Assembly (NCBI GenBank): GCA_030655795.1
Contig: JAUSPJ010000348.1
Span: 1-6,660, forward strand
Reading direction: 5' to 3'
Source of the DNA: Fidelibacterota bacterium
GTDB lineage: Bacteria; Fidelibacterota; UBA2242
Length of the DNA stretch: 6,660 nt
Part shown: in pieces, positions 1 through 5,836 of the stretch
How positions within the stretch are numbered: position 1 is the stretch's first letter
Layout: each line of letters begins with the position of its first letter
Program-made: the position numbers and the translations under genes
The notes under the pieces: model-generated
Seen by the model: the letters and a program-made list of their open reading frames with translations, nothing else
The model's database searches: none
Told to the model about the DNA's origin: nothing

Positions 1-1
1 T

Positions 2-244
2 TCCAACGTCACCGGAACAGCAACGACCGATATTAATGAAATCCGGGAACGGCTCTATCGGCAATTGACTTCACCGGTTCTATGGGTAAATTCCATTGAA
101 AATATGATCAATGACGGCGCCGGCGTTTTTGTCGAGGTCGGTCCTGGAAAAGTACTGCAGGGAATTATCAAGCGGATCAACAGCGATGTAATTATAACAG
201 GCGTTTCAAGCGCCGAAGATTTGGAGAATCCCGTATGGAACTGA
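2..244 (+). CDS. fabD: Malonyl-CoA:ACP transacylase, C-terminal end (5' truncated by window)
   Basis: Only the last 80 codons are present; the catalytic GHSLG region lies outside the window. FabD moves malonate from CoA to the phosphopantetheine arm of ACP in the cytoplasm, supplying the extender unit for type II fatty-acid synthesis. The fragment opens with SNVTG, continues with the RLYRQLTSPVLWVNSIENM stretch typical of the family, and carries the C-terminal signature VEVGPGKVLQGIIKRI at fragment residues 44-59. It ends at TGA 242-244 inside the next gene, overlapping fabG by 10 bp in another frame, so the two are likely translationally coupled. The fabG-acpP-fabF genes downstream fit this identity exactly. 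The frame is open from base 2 with no sign of damage. Confidence 0.93.
   Translation, partial: SNVTGTATTDINEIRERLYRQLTSPVLWVNSIENMINDGAGVFVEVGPGKVLQGIIKRINSDVIITGVSSAEDLENPVWN
223..226 (+). promoter_or_regulatory. Ribosome binding site of fabG (GGAG)
   Basis: GGAG sits eight bases before the fabG ATG and lies inside the last codons of fabD. It fixes the fabG start at 235 and fits translation of fabG by ribosomes that have just finished fabD. Confidence 0.65.
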
Positions 245-981
245 CATTCAAGGACAACATTGTTCTGGTCACCGGTTCCGGACGCGGCATCGGCCGTTCA
301 ATTGCCGAGAGTTTTGCCGAACACGGCGCTACTGTGATTTTATCGGACTACGATGCGGAATCCTTAGCACACGTCGAGCAGGCATTTAAATTAAAAAATT
401 ATCCCTATCTCGCTGTTCCCTGCGATGTTACCGACGAGGAGCAAGTCCAGCAATTATTTGAAAAAATTATCGCATCCTACGAGAGAATTGATGTCGTTGT
501 TAATAATGCCGGTATTACCCGGGACACGCTCTTGATGCGGATGAAAACAGACCAATGGGACAGCGTCATCAACACCAATTTAAAAGGTGTTTTCCTGGTC
601 ACCAAAGCAGCCAGCAAATTTATGATGAAACAACGCTCCGGAAAAATCATCAATATCAGTTCCGTCGTAGGGATTGTCGGAAACGCCGGTCAGAGTAACT
701 ATTCCGCCAGCAAAGCCGGAGTCATCGGTTTTTCAAAATCCATCGCCAAAGAACTGGCCAGTCGTAATATTACGGTAAATGTCATCGCTCCCGGTTATAT
801 TGAGACAGAGATGACACACGTTCTCAGTGATGCAGCAAAAGAAGCATTTTTATCAACTATCCCGCTGAAACGAGCGGGCTCTCAAATAGATGTCGCCAAC
901 GCGGCACTGTTTTTAGCGTCGCCAATGGCTGATTACATTACCGGTCAGGTAATAAAGGTCGACGGCGGCATGGTCATGTAA
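235..981 (+). CDS. fabG: 3-oxoacyl-[acyl-carrier-protein] reductase
   Basis: FabG is the NADPH-dependent reductase that turns 3-ketoacyl-ACP into 3-hydroxyacyl-ACP, the first reduction of each elongation cycle. The 248-residue protein is a full-length classical short-chain dehydrogenase. Visible motifs are the cofactor-binding TGSGRGIG (residues 13-20), the D-V-T of the adenine pocket (64-66), NNAG (90-93), and a catalytic tetrad of Asn115, Ser143, Tyr156 and Lys160 (YSASK). PGYIETEMT follows at 187-194, and the C-terminal ITGQVIKVDGGM is the tetramer-forming end typical of FabG. The ATG at 235 is supported by GGAG at 223-226, eight bases upstream, and by the overlap with the fabD stop. Many SDR paralogues exist, but the position between fabD and acpP makes FabG close to certain. 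Confidence 0.97.
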   Translation: MELTFKDNIVLVTGSGRGIGRSIAESFAEHGATVILSDYDAESLAHVEQAFKLKNYPYLAVPCDVTDEEQVQQLFEKIIASYERIDVVVNNAGITRDTLLMRMKTDQWDSVINTNLKGVFLVTKAASKFMMKQRSGKIINISSVVGIVGNAGQSNYSASKAGVIGFSKSIAKELASRNITVNVIAPGYIETEMTHVLSDAAKEAFLSTIPLKRAGSQIDVANAALFLASPMADYITGQVIKVDGGMVM

Positions 982-987
982 ACCAAA

Positions 988-995
988 TAAGGAGG
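988..995 (+). promoter_or_regulatory. Consensus Shine-Dalgarno sequence of acpP (TAAGGAGG)
   Basis: TAAGGAGG is a full match to the anti-Shine-Dalgarno end of 16S rRNA and ends five bases before the acpP ATG. It is by far the strongest ribosome binding site in the window. This fits the need for acyl carrier protein in large excess over the enzymes encoded on the same transcript. Confidence 0.9.
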
Positions 996-1000
996 ATAGA

Positions 1001-1228
1001 ATGAGTAATTTTGAAAAAGTTCAGGAAATTGTAGCCGACAAACTTGGCGTAGAAAAATCTAAAATTACCAACGAAGCATCGTTTATTGACGATCTGGGTG
1101 CTGACAGTCTTGACACGGTTGAACTCATCATGAAAATGGAAGAAGAATTTGATATTGAGATTCCTGATGAGGAAGCGGAAAAACTGAAAACCGTTGGTGA
1201 CGTCGTCAGTTATATCGACAGTCTCTAA
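1001..1228 (+). CDS. acpP: Acyl carrier protein
   Basis: This small acidic protein carries the growing acyl chain as a thioester on 4'-phosphopantetheine and shuttles it among the Fab enzymes. The product is 75 residues, normal for bacterial ACP (about 75-80). The prosthetic-group site is the DSL motif in GADSLDTVEL, with Ser36 as the attachment residue. The acidic helix II (DTVELIMKMEEEF) that docks onto partner enzymes follows directly, then DIEIPDEEAEKLKTVGDVVSYI, the usual helix III-IV region. The start at 1001 is fixed by a consensus Shine-Dalgarno sequence. It lies 19 bp after fabG and 14 bp before fabF. Nothing looks altered relative to the family. Confidence 0.98.
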   Translation: MSNFEKVQEIVADKLGVEKSKITNEASFIDDLGADSLDTVELIMKMEEEFDIEIPDEEAEKLKTVGDVVSYIDSL

Positions 1229-1242
1229 AAAGTACCTATTAT

Positions 1243-2484
1243 ATGGAAAAAAGAGTTGTTGTGACCGGTGTGGGCGTCATTTCTCCCATTGGAAATGATG
1301 TTCCCACATTCTGGTCGAATTTAATAAACGGAGTCAGCGGCGTTGATATAATCAAGGCTTTTCCGGTTGATGATTTGCCGGTAAAAATCGGGGCCGAAAT
1401 AAAAAACTTCGACCCGACCGAATGGATTGACTTGAAGGAATCCAAACGAATGGATCCGGTGACTCATTTCGGCATCGCAGCAGCGGAACAGGCTATCCGG
1501 GACGCCGGATTAAACGATAGCGCCCTGAATCCCGAAAGGGTTGGAGTCATCGTCGGCTCCGGTATCGGCGGTATTCAAACCCTGGAAAATCAGCACAGTG
1601 TTCTGGTCAACAAGAGCCATCGTTTTGTAAGTCCGTTCTTTATTCCGATGATGATTCCGGATATTGTACCCGGACACATCGCCATCAGGCACGGCTTTAT
1701 GGGTCCAAACTATTCGGTTACTTCCGCCTGCGCCACATCGTCACACACCATCGGATTAGCCATGCGGCATATTCTGAGCGGCGACGCCGATGTGATGATC
1801 ACCGGCGGCTCGGAAGCCAGTATATCACCGATTTCCCTGGCAGGTTTCACAAATATGAAGGCCCTGTCACGACGAAACGATGAGCCTCAGAAAGCCAGCC
1901 GCCCTTTTGATCTGAACCGGGACGGTTTTATCATCGGGGAAGGCGCCGGCATTGTCATTCTCGAAGAACTGGAACACGCCATTCGACGTTACGCGCCAAT
2001 TTATGCTGAGATTACGGGTTACGGATTTTCCGGGGACGCTCATCACATAACCGCCCCCCATCCGGAAGGAAAAGGCCAGGCGCTGGCGATCCAGTCAGCG
2101 ATTAATATGTCCGGCATAAATCCCGAAGACTACGGGTATATCAATGCTCATGGCACATCTACTCCGTTAAATGACAAATACGAAACCATCGCCATCAAAT
2201 CCGTTTTTGGCCAACACGCCTATGATTTAAGTGTCAGTTCAACAAAATCCATGACAGGCCATCTGTTGGGCGCGGCTGGCGCGATTGAATTCATTGCGCT
2301 TTGTCTCACGTTAAGAGATCAGATCATTCCCCCCACCATCAATTATGATGACCCCGATCCCGACTGCGATCTGAACTACACACCAAACAATGCAATTGAG
2401 AAATCCATACACGCCGGATTGAGCAGTAATTTTGGATTTGGCGGGCATAACGCAGTCGTTGCTGCAAAAAAATTCGAGTCCTGA
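1243..2484 (+). CDS. fabF: 3-oxoacyl-[acyl-carrier-protein] synthase II (KAS II)
   Basis: FabF is the elongating condensing enzyme that joins malonyl-ACP to acyl-ACP with loss of CO2. The 413-residue length matches the family. The nucleophile is Cys163 in TSACATSS. The two catalytic histidines are His303 (NAHGTSTPLND) and His340 (STKSMTGHLLGAAGA), and the conserved lysine is Lys335; these numbers coincide with those of the E. coli enzyme. The C-terminal SSNFGFGGHN (394-403) holds the gating Phe loop. The N-terminal VVVTGVGVISPIG is the usual thiolase-fold start, which supports the ATG at 1243. No Shine-Dalgarno sequence is visible in the AU-rich 14-base gap after acpP, so translation may depend on coupling. 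A Cys-His-His triad and an elongating-KAS length favour FabF over FabH. A FabB-type assignment is less likely given the operon position next to acpP and rnc. Confidence 0.97.
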   Translation: MEKRVVVTGVGVISPIGNDVPTFWSNLINGVSGVDIIKAFPVDDLPVKIGAEIKNFDPTEWIDLKESKRMDPVTHFGIAAAEQAIRDAGLNDSALNPERVGVIVGSGIGGIQTLENQHSVLVNKSHRFVSPFFIPMMIPDIVPGHIAIRHGFMGPNYSVTSACATSSHTIGLAMRHILSGDADVMITGGSEASISPISLAGFTNMKALSRRNDEPQKASRPFDLNRDGFIIGEGAGIVILEELEHAIRRYAPIYAEITGYGFSGDAHHITAPHPEGKGQALAIQSAINMSGINPEDYGYINAHGTSTPLNDKYETIAIKSVFGQHAYDLSVSSTKSMTGHLLGAAGAIEFIALCLTLRDQIIPPTINYDDPDPDCDLNYTPNNAIEKSIHAGLSSNFGFGGHNAVVAAKKFES

Positions 2485-2489
2485 TCACT

Positions 2490-3197
2490 TTGTTGTTTCC
2501 TTTTAAATTTTTTAGAAAAAAAACACCGGAAGCAATTGAAAAAAAGATCGGTTATGTTTTCAAGGATCGGGTATTACTACAAACGGCACTGACCCATCGC
2601 TCAGCGGCTAAATCCCAGAATGAATCCTATGAGCGTCTGGAATTTCTGGGCGATGCAATTCTGGACCTGGTTATTTCCGATCACCTGTATCAAAAACACC
2701 CCACTAAATCAGAGGGCCAACTCACCCAGATGCGTTCTATGCTGGTCAACGCCAAAACTCTGCATGAAGTAGCAAAATCGATCCAGCTGCAGCAAGACCT
2801 GAACGTGGATAAAAGCATCGATCTGGACAATTCGCCCACCCAGCAAAACCTGCTCTCCTGTTCTCTTGAGGCAATTATTGGAGCTATTTACCTTGACCGG
2901 GGAATGCACTACGCGGAAAAGTTCATCAGGCGGTTTATTATCTCCAATAAAGAGCGCGAAGCGATACCATCGGAATATAATTATAAGGGGCAACTACTTG
3001 AATATTGCCAGAAAAACGGTATAAACCCGCCGGAATTCAGGACTGAAAACGTCGATGGTCCTGATCACGCCCGTCACTATACAATAGTAGTGTACATCGA
3101 TAATGTGCTCTATGGAACAGGAACGGGTACTACTAAACGGATTGCAGAACAGCAGGCCTCGGAAGAAGCCTACAAAAATCTGTTTACTACAAAATAA
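2490..3197 (+). CDS. rnc: Ribonuclease III
   Basis: RNase III cuts double-stranded RNA in rRNA and mRNA processing. The 235-residue protein has an N-terminal RNase III domain (about 15-155) and a C-terminal dsRNA-binding domain (about 164-232, from YKGQLLEYCQK to TTKRIAEQQASEEAYKNL). The signature ERLEFLGDAILD supplies Glu48, Glu51 and catalytic Asp55, and Glu127 (LEAIIGAIYLD) matches E. coli Glu117. The residue matching catalytic Asp114 is Cys124 (LLSCSLEAI), which is unusual. There is no ATG before the conserved core. The likely start is TTG at 2490, or the adjacent TTG at 2493, five or eight bases after the fabF stop, and no clear Shine-Dalgarno sequence is seen. A basic, aromatic leader (FPFKFFRKK) precedes the domain. 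Placement after fabF is common in bacteria. Confidence 0.95.
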   Translation: MLFPFKFFRKKTPEAIEKKIGYVFKDRVLLQTALTHRSAAKSQNESYERLEFLGDAILDLVISDHLYQKHPTKSEGQLTQMRSMLVNAKTLHEVAKSIQLQQDLNVDKSIDLDNSPTQQNLLSCSLEAIIGAIYLDRGMHYAEKFIRRFIISNKEREAIPSEYNYKGQLLEYCQKNGINPPEFRTENVDGPDHARHYTIVVYIDNVLYGTGTGTTKRIAEQQASEEAYKNLFTTK

Positions 3198-3782
3198 TCA
3201 GTTGTTTTTTAGTTCTTTTTCCAATGAAGAAATCTGGTCCCGGAGTTGAGCCGCCAGCTCGTAATTTTCTTCATCGATGGCAATTTGCAATTTCGTTTTC
3301 AGCTCCACCAGCCGGTCGAGTAATTCGTCTTCAAAGGGATCTTCATCCAGCGGTTTCTGTTCGTGAATATCCGGTACTTTCAGTAATTGCCCCGCTTCGT
3401 TCATCACCGCTTCACTGACCAAAATACCGGCGTCCACTCTTAATGCTAATGCGATTGCATCACTGGGACGGCTGTCCACCTTTGTAACGGGCGCATCGGT
3501 TTTGTCTTTGAGCATTATCTGAGCGTAAAACGTCCCGTCGATCAGATCGTTAATAGCAACTTCCTGAACAGAAATCCCCATGCGGGTGAGAATCCTGACA
3601 AACAGATCGTGAGTCATCGGTCGCGGCATTTTCACCTGCTCTATGGCCAATGCGATCGATTGGGCTTCAAATACACCGACGATAATTGGGAGTTGCCGGG
3701 CCCCGCCCACCTCTTTCAGAATAACCGCATACCCCTTACTAGGCGGATAGAATATGATTTTATCCAGTTCTACGTTAATCAT
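3198..3782 (-). CDS. Bifunctional nuclease family (DUF151) protein with C-terminal UVR motif
   Basis: The first 135 residues or so are a bifunctional-nuclease/DUF151 domain. Diagnostic blocks are LPIIVGVFEAQSIALAIE (31-48), PRPMTHDL (53-60), INDLIDGTFYAQI (78-89) and VDSRPSDAIALALR (102-115). After an acidic linker (DEDPFEDELLDR), residues about 158-192 form a UvrB/UvrC-type helical hairpin (AIDEENYELAAQLRDQISSLEKEL). Plant homologues of the first domain were reported to have DNase and RNase activity, but the bacterial role is poorly defined. UVR motifs usually mediate protein contacts, as between UvrB and UvrC. The gene is 51 bp downstream of ptsI on the same strand and abuts the rnc stop with no gap. 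Its start lacks a Shine-Dalgarno sequence. The family call is firm, the biological role is not known. Confidence 0.9.
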   Translation of the reverse strand: MINVELDKIIFYPPSKGYAVILKEVGGARQLPIIVGVFEAQSIALAIEQVKMPRPMTHDLFVRILTRMGISVQEVAINDLIDGTFYAQIMLKDKTDAPVTKVDSRPSDAIALALRVDAGILVSEAVMNEAGQLLKVPDIHEQKPLDEDPFEDELLDRLVELKTKLQIAIDEENYELAAQLRDQISSLEKELKNN

Positions 3783-3790
3783 CTACATCA

Positions 3791-3819
3791 AATATATTGG
3801 GGGATTCCAAAAATCGCAA
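3791..3819 (-). promoter_or_regulatory. Possible sigma70-type promoter for the bifunctional nuclease gene
   Basis: Read on the minus strand, TTGCGA (3819-3814, four of six matches to TTGACA) is followed by exactly 17 bases and then TATATT (3796-3791, five of six matches to TATAAT). Only eight bases separate the -10 box from the ATG at 3782, so transcription would begin at or just before the start codon. The gene also lacks a Shine-Dalgarno sequence, which agrees with a leaderless mRNA. It lies in the 51-bp gap after ptsI, the only gap in this operon large enough for a promoter. A chance match in AT-rich DNA is quite possible, and the promoter consensus differs if the host is a Bacteroidota member. 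Confidence 0.35.
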
Positions 3820-3833
3820 GGAGAAAGTACACA

Positions 3834-5564
3834 TTACTCGCCCTGATCAAGAAAATCATGGTGATACTGCGTCAAAATGGAGAAAATTGATGCAGCGCTA
3901 TCGTCACTCAATATTAACTCATCCAGATGCTCAAGATGGCTGGTATCCATTGAACTGACCTGTTTGGAAATCAAGTCCAGGGAACTGGTGCTGACGCTGA
4001 TGGAGCGGATTCCGATTGCAGTCAGCCCGATCAATGCATAGGGATCGGAAGCCATCTCACCACAAATATTCACCGGAATTTTGGCTTTTTCCCCGGCGAT
4101 CACCACCTGATTAATGGCCCTGAACATTTTGGGATGATAATAATTCCTGGCCAGGTCTACAGTCCGGCCCGATCCGATCAGATACAGAGCCAGATCGTTG
4201 GTCCCAATACTGAAAAAATCAACAATTTTGCCGAGTTCATCGAGTTCATCGAGCACACTGCTGGTCTCAATCATTGCTCCTAACTCGATATTTTCACTAA
4301 ATGGAATTCCGGCTTCACGTAGCTCGGATTTGATCTCGTCCAGCAGTTTTAATGTTTGCCTGACTTCGTCGGTAAACATTACCAGCGGAAGCATTATCTG
4401 AGCATTGCCGTAAACGCTGGCGCGCAGCAGAGCACGCAGTTGATTTTTTAAGATTTCCGGGTTTTCCAGCAGAAAACCGATGCCTCCCCATTCATCAAAT
4501 ACATGATCTTCCTGAATAATCTCCATATCGAGCATCGCCAGCAACTTATCCCGTCCAAAATCGAAAACCCGGAAAACAACCGGCAGTTTACCCATTTTAG
4601 TCAGCACACTCTTATAGGCCTGAAATTGGGTTTCTTCATCGGGAATTGCGTTGCGTTCAATGCAAAGATATTCAGTCCGAAAAAGGCCGATGCCCTGAAT
4701 TAATTTCGGATTCATGGCCATTACTTCATCCACAAATCCGGCATTCAGATATATATGGTAGGGTACTTTATCCTTCGTTGAATTGGCCACTTTATCCGAT
4801 ATCATCTGTTTTCGGTATTTCTGAAACTCCCGAATCCGGGCCTGGTAACGCATTTTCACGCTATCGGTGATATCCAGTAAAACCTCTTCATTATCGGCAT
4901 CTAAAATTATTTCTGAATAGGAAACCAGTTCTTCGATTGAATGGATATCTGAAAGATAGGGAACTCTGAAAGCCCGCGCCAGAATACCGGCGTGGGAATC
5001 GAAACCGCCATAACGGGTAATCAATCCAAGCGCTAAACTCTGATCGAGATGAATGAGATCGCCGGGAGAAATTTTTTCCGTCACGACGATTGAAGGTTCG
5101 GTAATTTCCGAGTGTATCAGATCCTTGTCACCAAGCAAATGATGCAATACCCGTTTTTTAATATCCCGTAAATCGGCGCTGCGTTCTTTGAAAAACTCGC
5201 TGTCGGTTTTCAGGAGCAGTTTTTCATACTCATTCATCACTTCGTAATAGGCCCAGGCTATATTTTTTTTCTCACGGCACATCAGATCTTTAACGGCCTT
5301 GATCATCTCATCATCCTGAACGGCAAGCACCTGGGCGTCTATAATCCGGGCGTGATCTTCATCCAGATGATCCATTACAAGATCCCGGACCTGGGTTAGT
5401 TCATCTTTGGCGGACTGAATCGCTACCGTCAAGCGGTCCAGTTCACTCTCAAAATCTTCCTTCCGGATAAAATGTCGGGGAACTGTCAGGTGACCTTTTT
5501 CAAAATGATAAATCGGTCCGCTGACGACTCCCCGTGATATTTTCACACCCTTGATTGTTTTCAT
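3834..5564 (-). CDS. ptsI: Phosphoenolpyruvate-protein phosphotransferase (PTS Enzyme I), divergent
   Basis: Enzyme I takes phosphate from PEP onto its own histidine and passes it to HPr. At 576 residues it is full length (E. coli 575). The order is normal: an N-terminal swivelling and HPr-binding region (1-230; helical part about 35-145 with FFKERSADLRDIKKRVL) with phosphorylated His191 in GGFDSHAGILAR, then the PEP-binding TIM barrel (about 265-545). Conserved PEP and metal residues visible are Arg296 (GIGLFRTEYL), Arg332, Lys340, Glu433, Asn456-Asp457 (FFSIGTND), Arg467 and Cys501 (CGEMASD). Several usually fixed positions differ: Asp189, Arg338, WGGIG at 359-363 where WRAIR is normal, and Ser434. 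The ATG at 5564 is two bases after the ptsH stop, implying coupling. The Enzyme I family is certain; whether it has full classical activity is less so. Confidence 0.92.
   Translation of the reverse strand: MKTIKGVKISRGVVSGPIYHFEKGHLTVPRHFIRKEDFESELDRLTVAIQSAKDELTQVRDLVMDHLDEDHARIIDAQVLAVQDDEMIKAVKDLMCREKKNIAWAYYEVMNEYEKLLLKTDSEFFKERSADLRDIKKRVLHHLLGDKDLIHSEITEPSIVVTEKISPGDLIHLDQSLALGLITRYGGFDSHAGILARAFRVPYLSDIHSIEELVSYSEIILDADNEEVLLDITDSVKMRYQARIREFQKYRKQMISDKVANSTKDKVPYHIYLNAGFVDEVMAMNPKLIQGIGLFRTEYLCIERNAIPDEETQFQAYKSVLTKMGKLPVVFRVFDFGRDKLLAMLDMEIIQEDHVFDEWGGIGFLLENPEILKNQLRALLRASVYGNAQIMLPLVMFTDEVRQTLKLLDEIKSELREAGIPFSENIELGAMIETSSVLDELDELGKIVDFFSIGTNDLALYLIGSGRTVDLARNYYHPKMFRAINQVVIAGEKAKIPVNICGEMASDPYALIGLTAIGIRSISVSTSSLDLISKQVSSMDTSHLEHLDELILSDDSAASIFSILTQYHHDFLDQGE
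4232..4252 (-). repeat. Short in-frame tandem repeat inside ptsI
   Basis: On the plus strand the 9-base unit cgagttcat occurs twice in tandem, followed by a third partial copy (cgag). On the coding strand it encodes the repeated Leu-Asp-Glu of VLDELDELGKIV, in the helix just before the FFSIGTND motif. The length between the flanking Enzyme I motifs is the same as in E. coli, so the repeat has not inserted extra residues. It may be chance codon reuse or a slip-prone site. Confidence 0.5.
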
Positions 5565-5566
5565 GT

Positions 5567-5833
5567 CTATTCCATGTTAAATCTGTTTTGGGCCAGTGAA
5601 TCCAGCACCTCGACGGCTTCTGTCTCATCCAAACCATCGGCGTACAAAATTAGTGCGGATCCCGGCTCAACCGCCAGAACCAGTAATCCTAGAATACTCT
5701 TGGCGTTTACGCGAACACCGTTGTATTCCAAATATATCTCCGATTTGAATTTGGATGCTGCTGTCACAAAAGCCGTAGCCGGGCGCGTATGCAGGCCATG
5801 CTTGTTGATTATTTTAATTTCTCTGCTAATCAT
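5567..5833 (-). CDS. ptsH: Phosphocarrier protein HPr
   Basis: HPr receives phosphate from Enzyme I on a histidine and passes it on. The 88-residue product has the normal HPr length. His15 lies in the active-site motif NKHGLHTRPAT (10-20). Ser46 lies in NAKSILGLL (43-51), the site used by HPr kinase/phosphorylase in bacteria that have it, so a second, regulatory phosphorylation is plausible although no kinase gene is in view. The C-terminal helix region GLDETEAVEVLDSLAQNRF is also typical. The ATG at 5833 is three bases after the stop of the prenyl synthase, and the stop is two bases before ptsI. Only a distant AAAAGG (5851-5846, twelve bases from the ATG) resembles a ribosome binding site, so coupling to the gene before it is likely. 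Confidence 0.96.
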   Translation of the reverse strand: MISREIKIINKHGLHTRPATAFVTAASKFKSEIYLEYNGVRVNAKSILGLLVLAVEPGSALILYADGLDETEAVEVLDSLAQNRFNME

Positions 5834-5836
5834 TGC

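Noticed and set aside
932..955. TTACAT and TAATAA near the end of fabG as a promoter for acpP.
   Set aside because: The -35 match is poor and the spacing of 11 bases is too short.
1215..1242. TCGACA, 16 bases, TATTAT: a good sigma70-like match just before fabF.
   Set aside because: The -10 box touches the fabF ATG, so transcription would start inside the coding region and could not give full-length FabF. It overlaps acpP codons and is probably chance.
3154..3171. Imperfect hairpin AGGCCTCGGAAGAAGCCT near the end of rnc, considered as a terminator.
   Set aside because: It has an internal mismatch and no U-tract follows directly on either strand; the T-rich stretch on the plus strand begins about 30 bases later.
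3797..3813. Small inverted repeat TTGG...CCAA in the ptsI-nuclease gap, considered as an operator.
   Set aside because: The stem is only four base pairs with mismatches outside it, which is too weak to support a binding site or terminator.
3609..3890. Open frames on the strand opposite the nuclease, ptsI, ptsH and prenyl synthase genes (for example 3609-3890 and 5574-5906 on plus).
   Set aside because: They lie antisense to well-conserved genes, have no recognisable motifs, and are explained by the codon use of the real genes.
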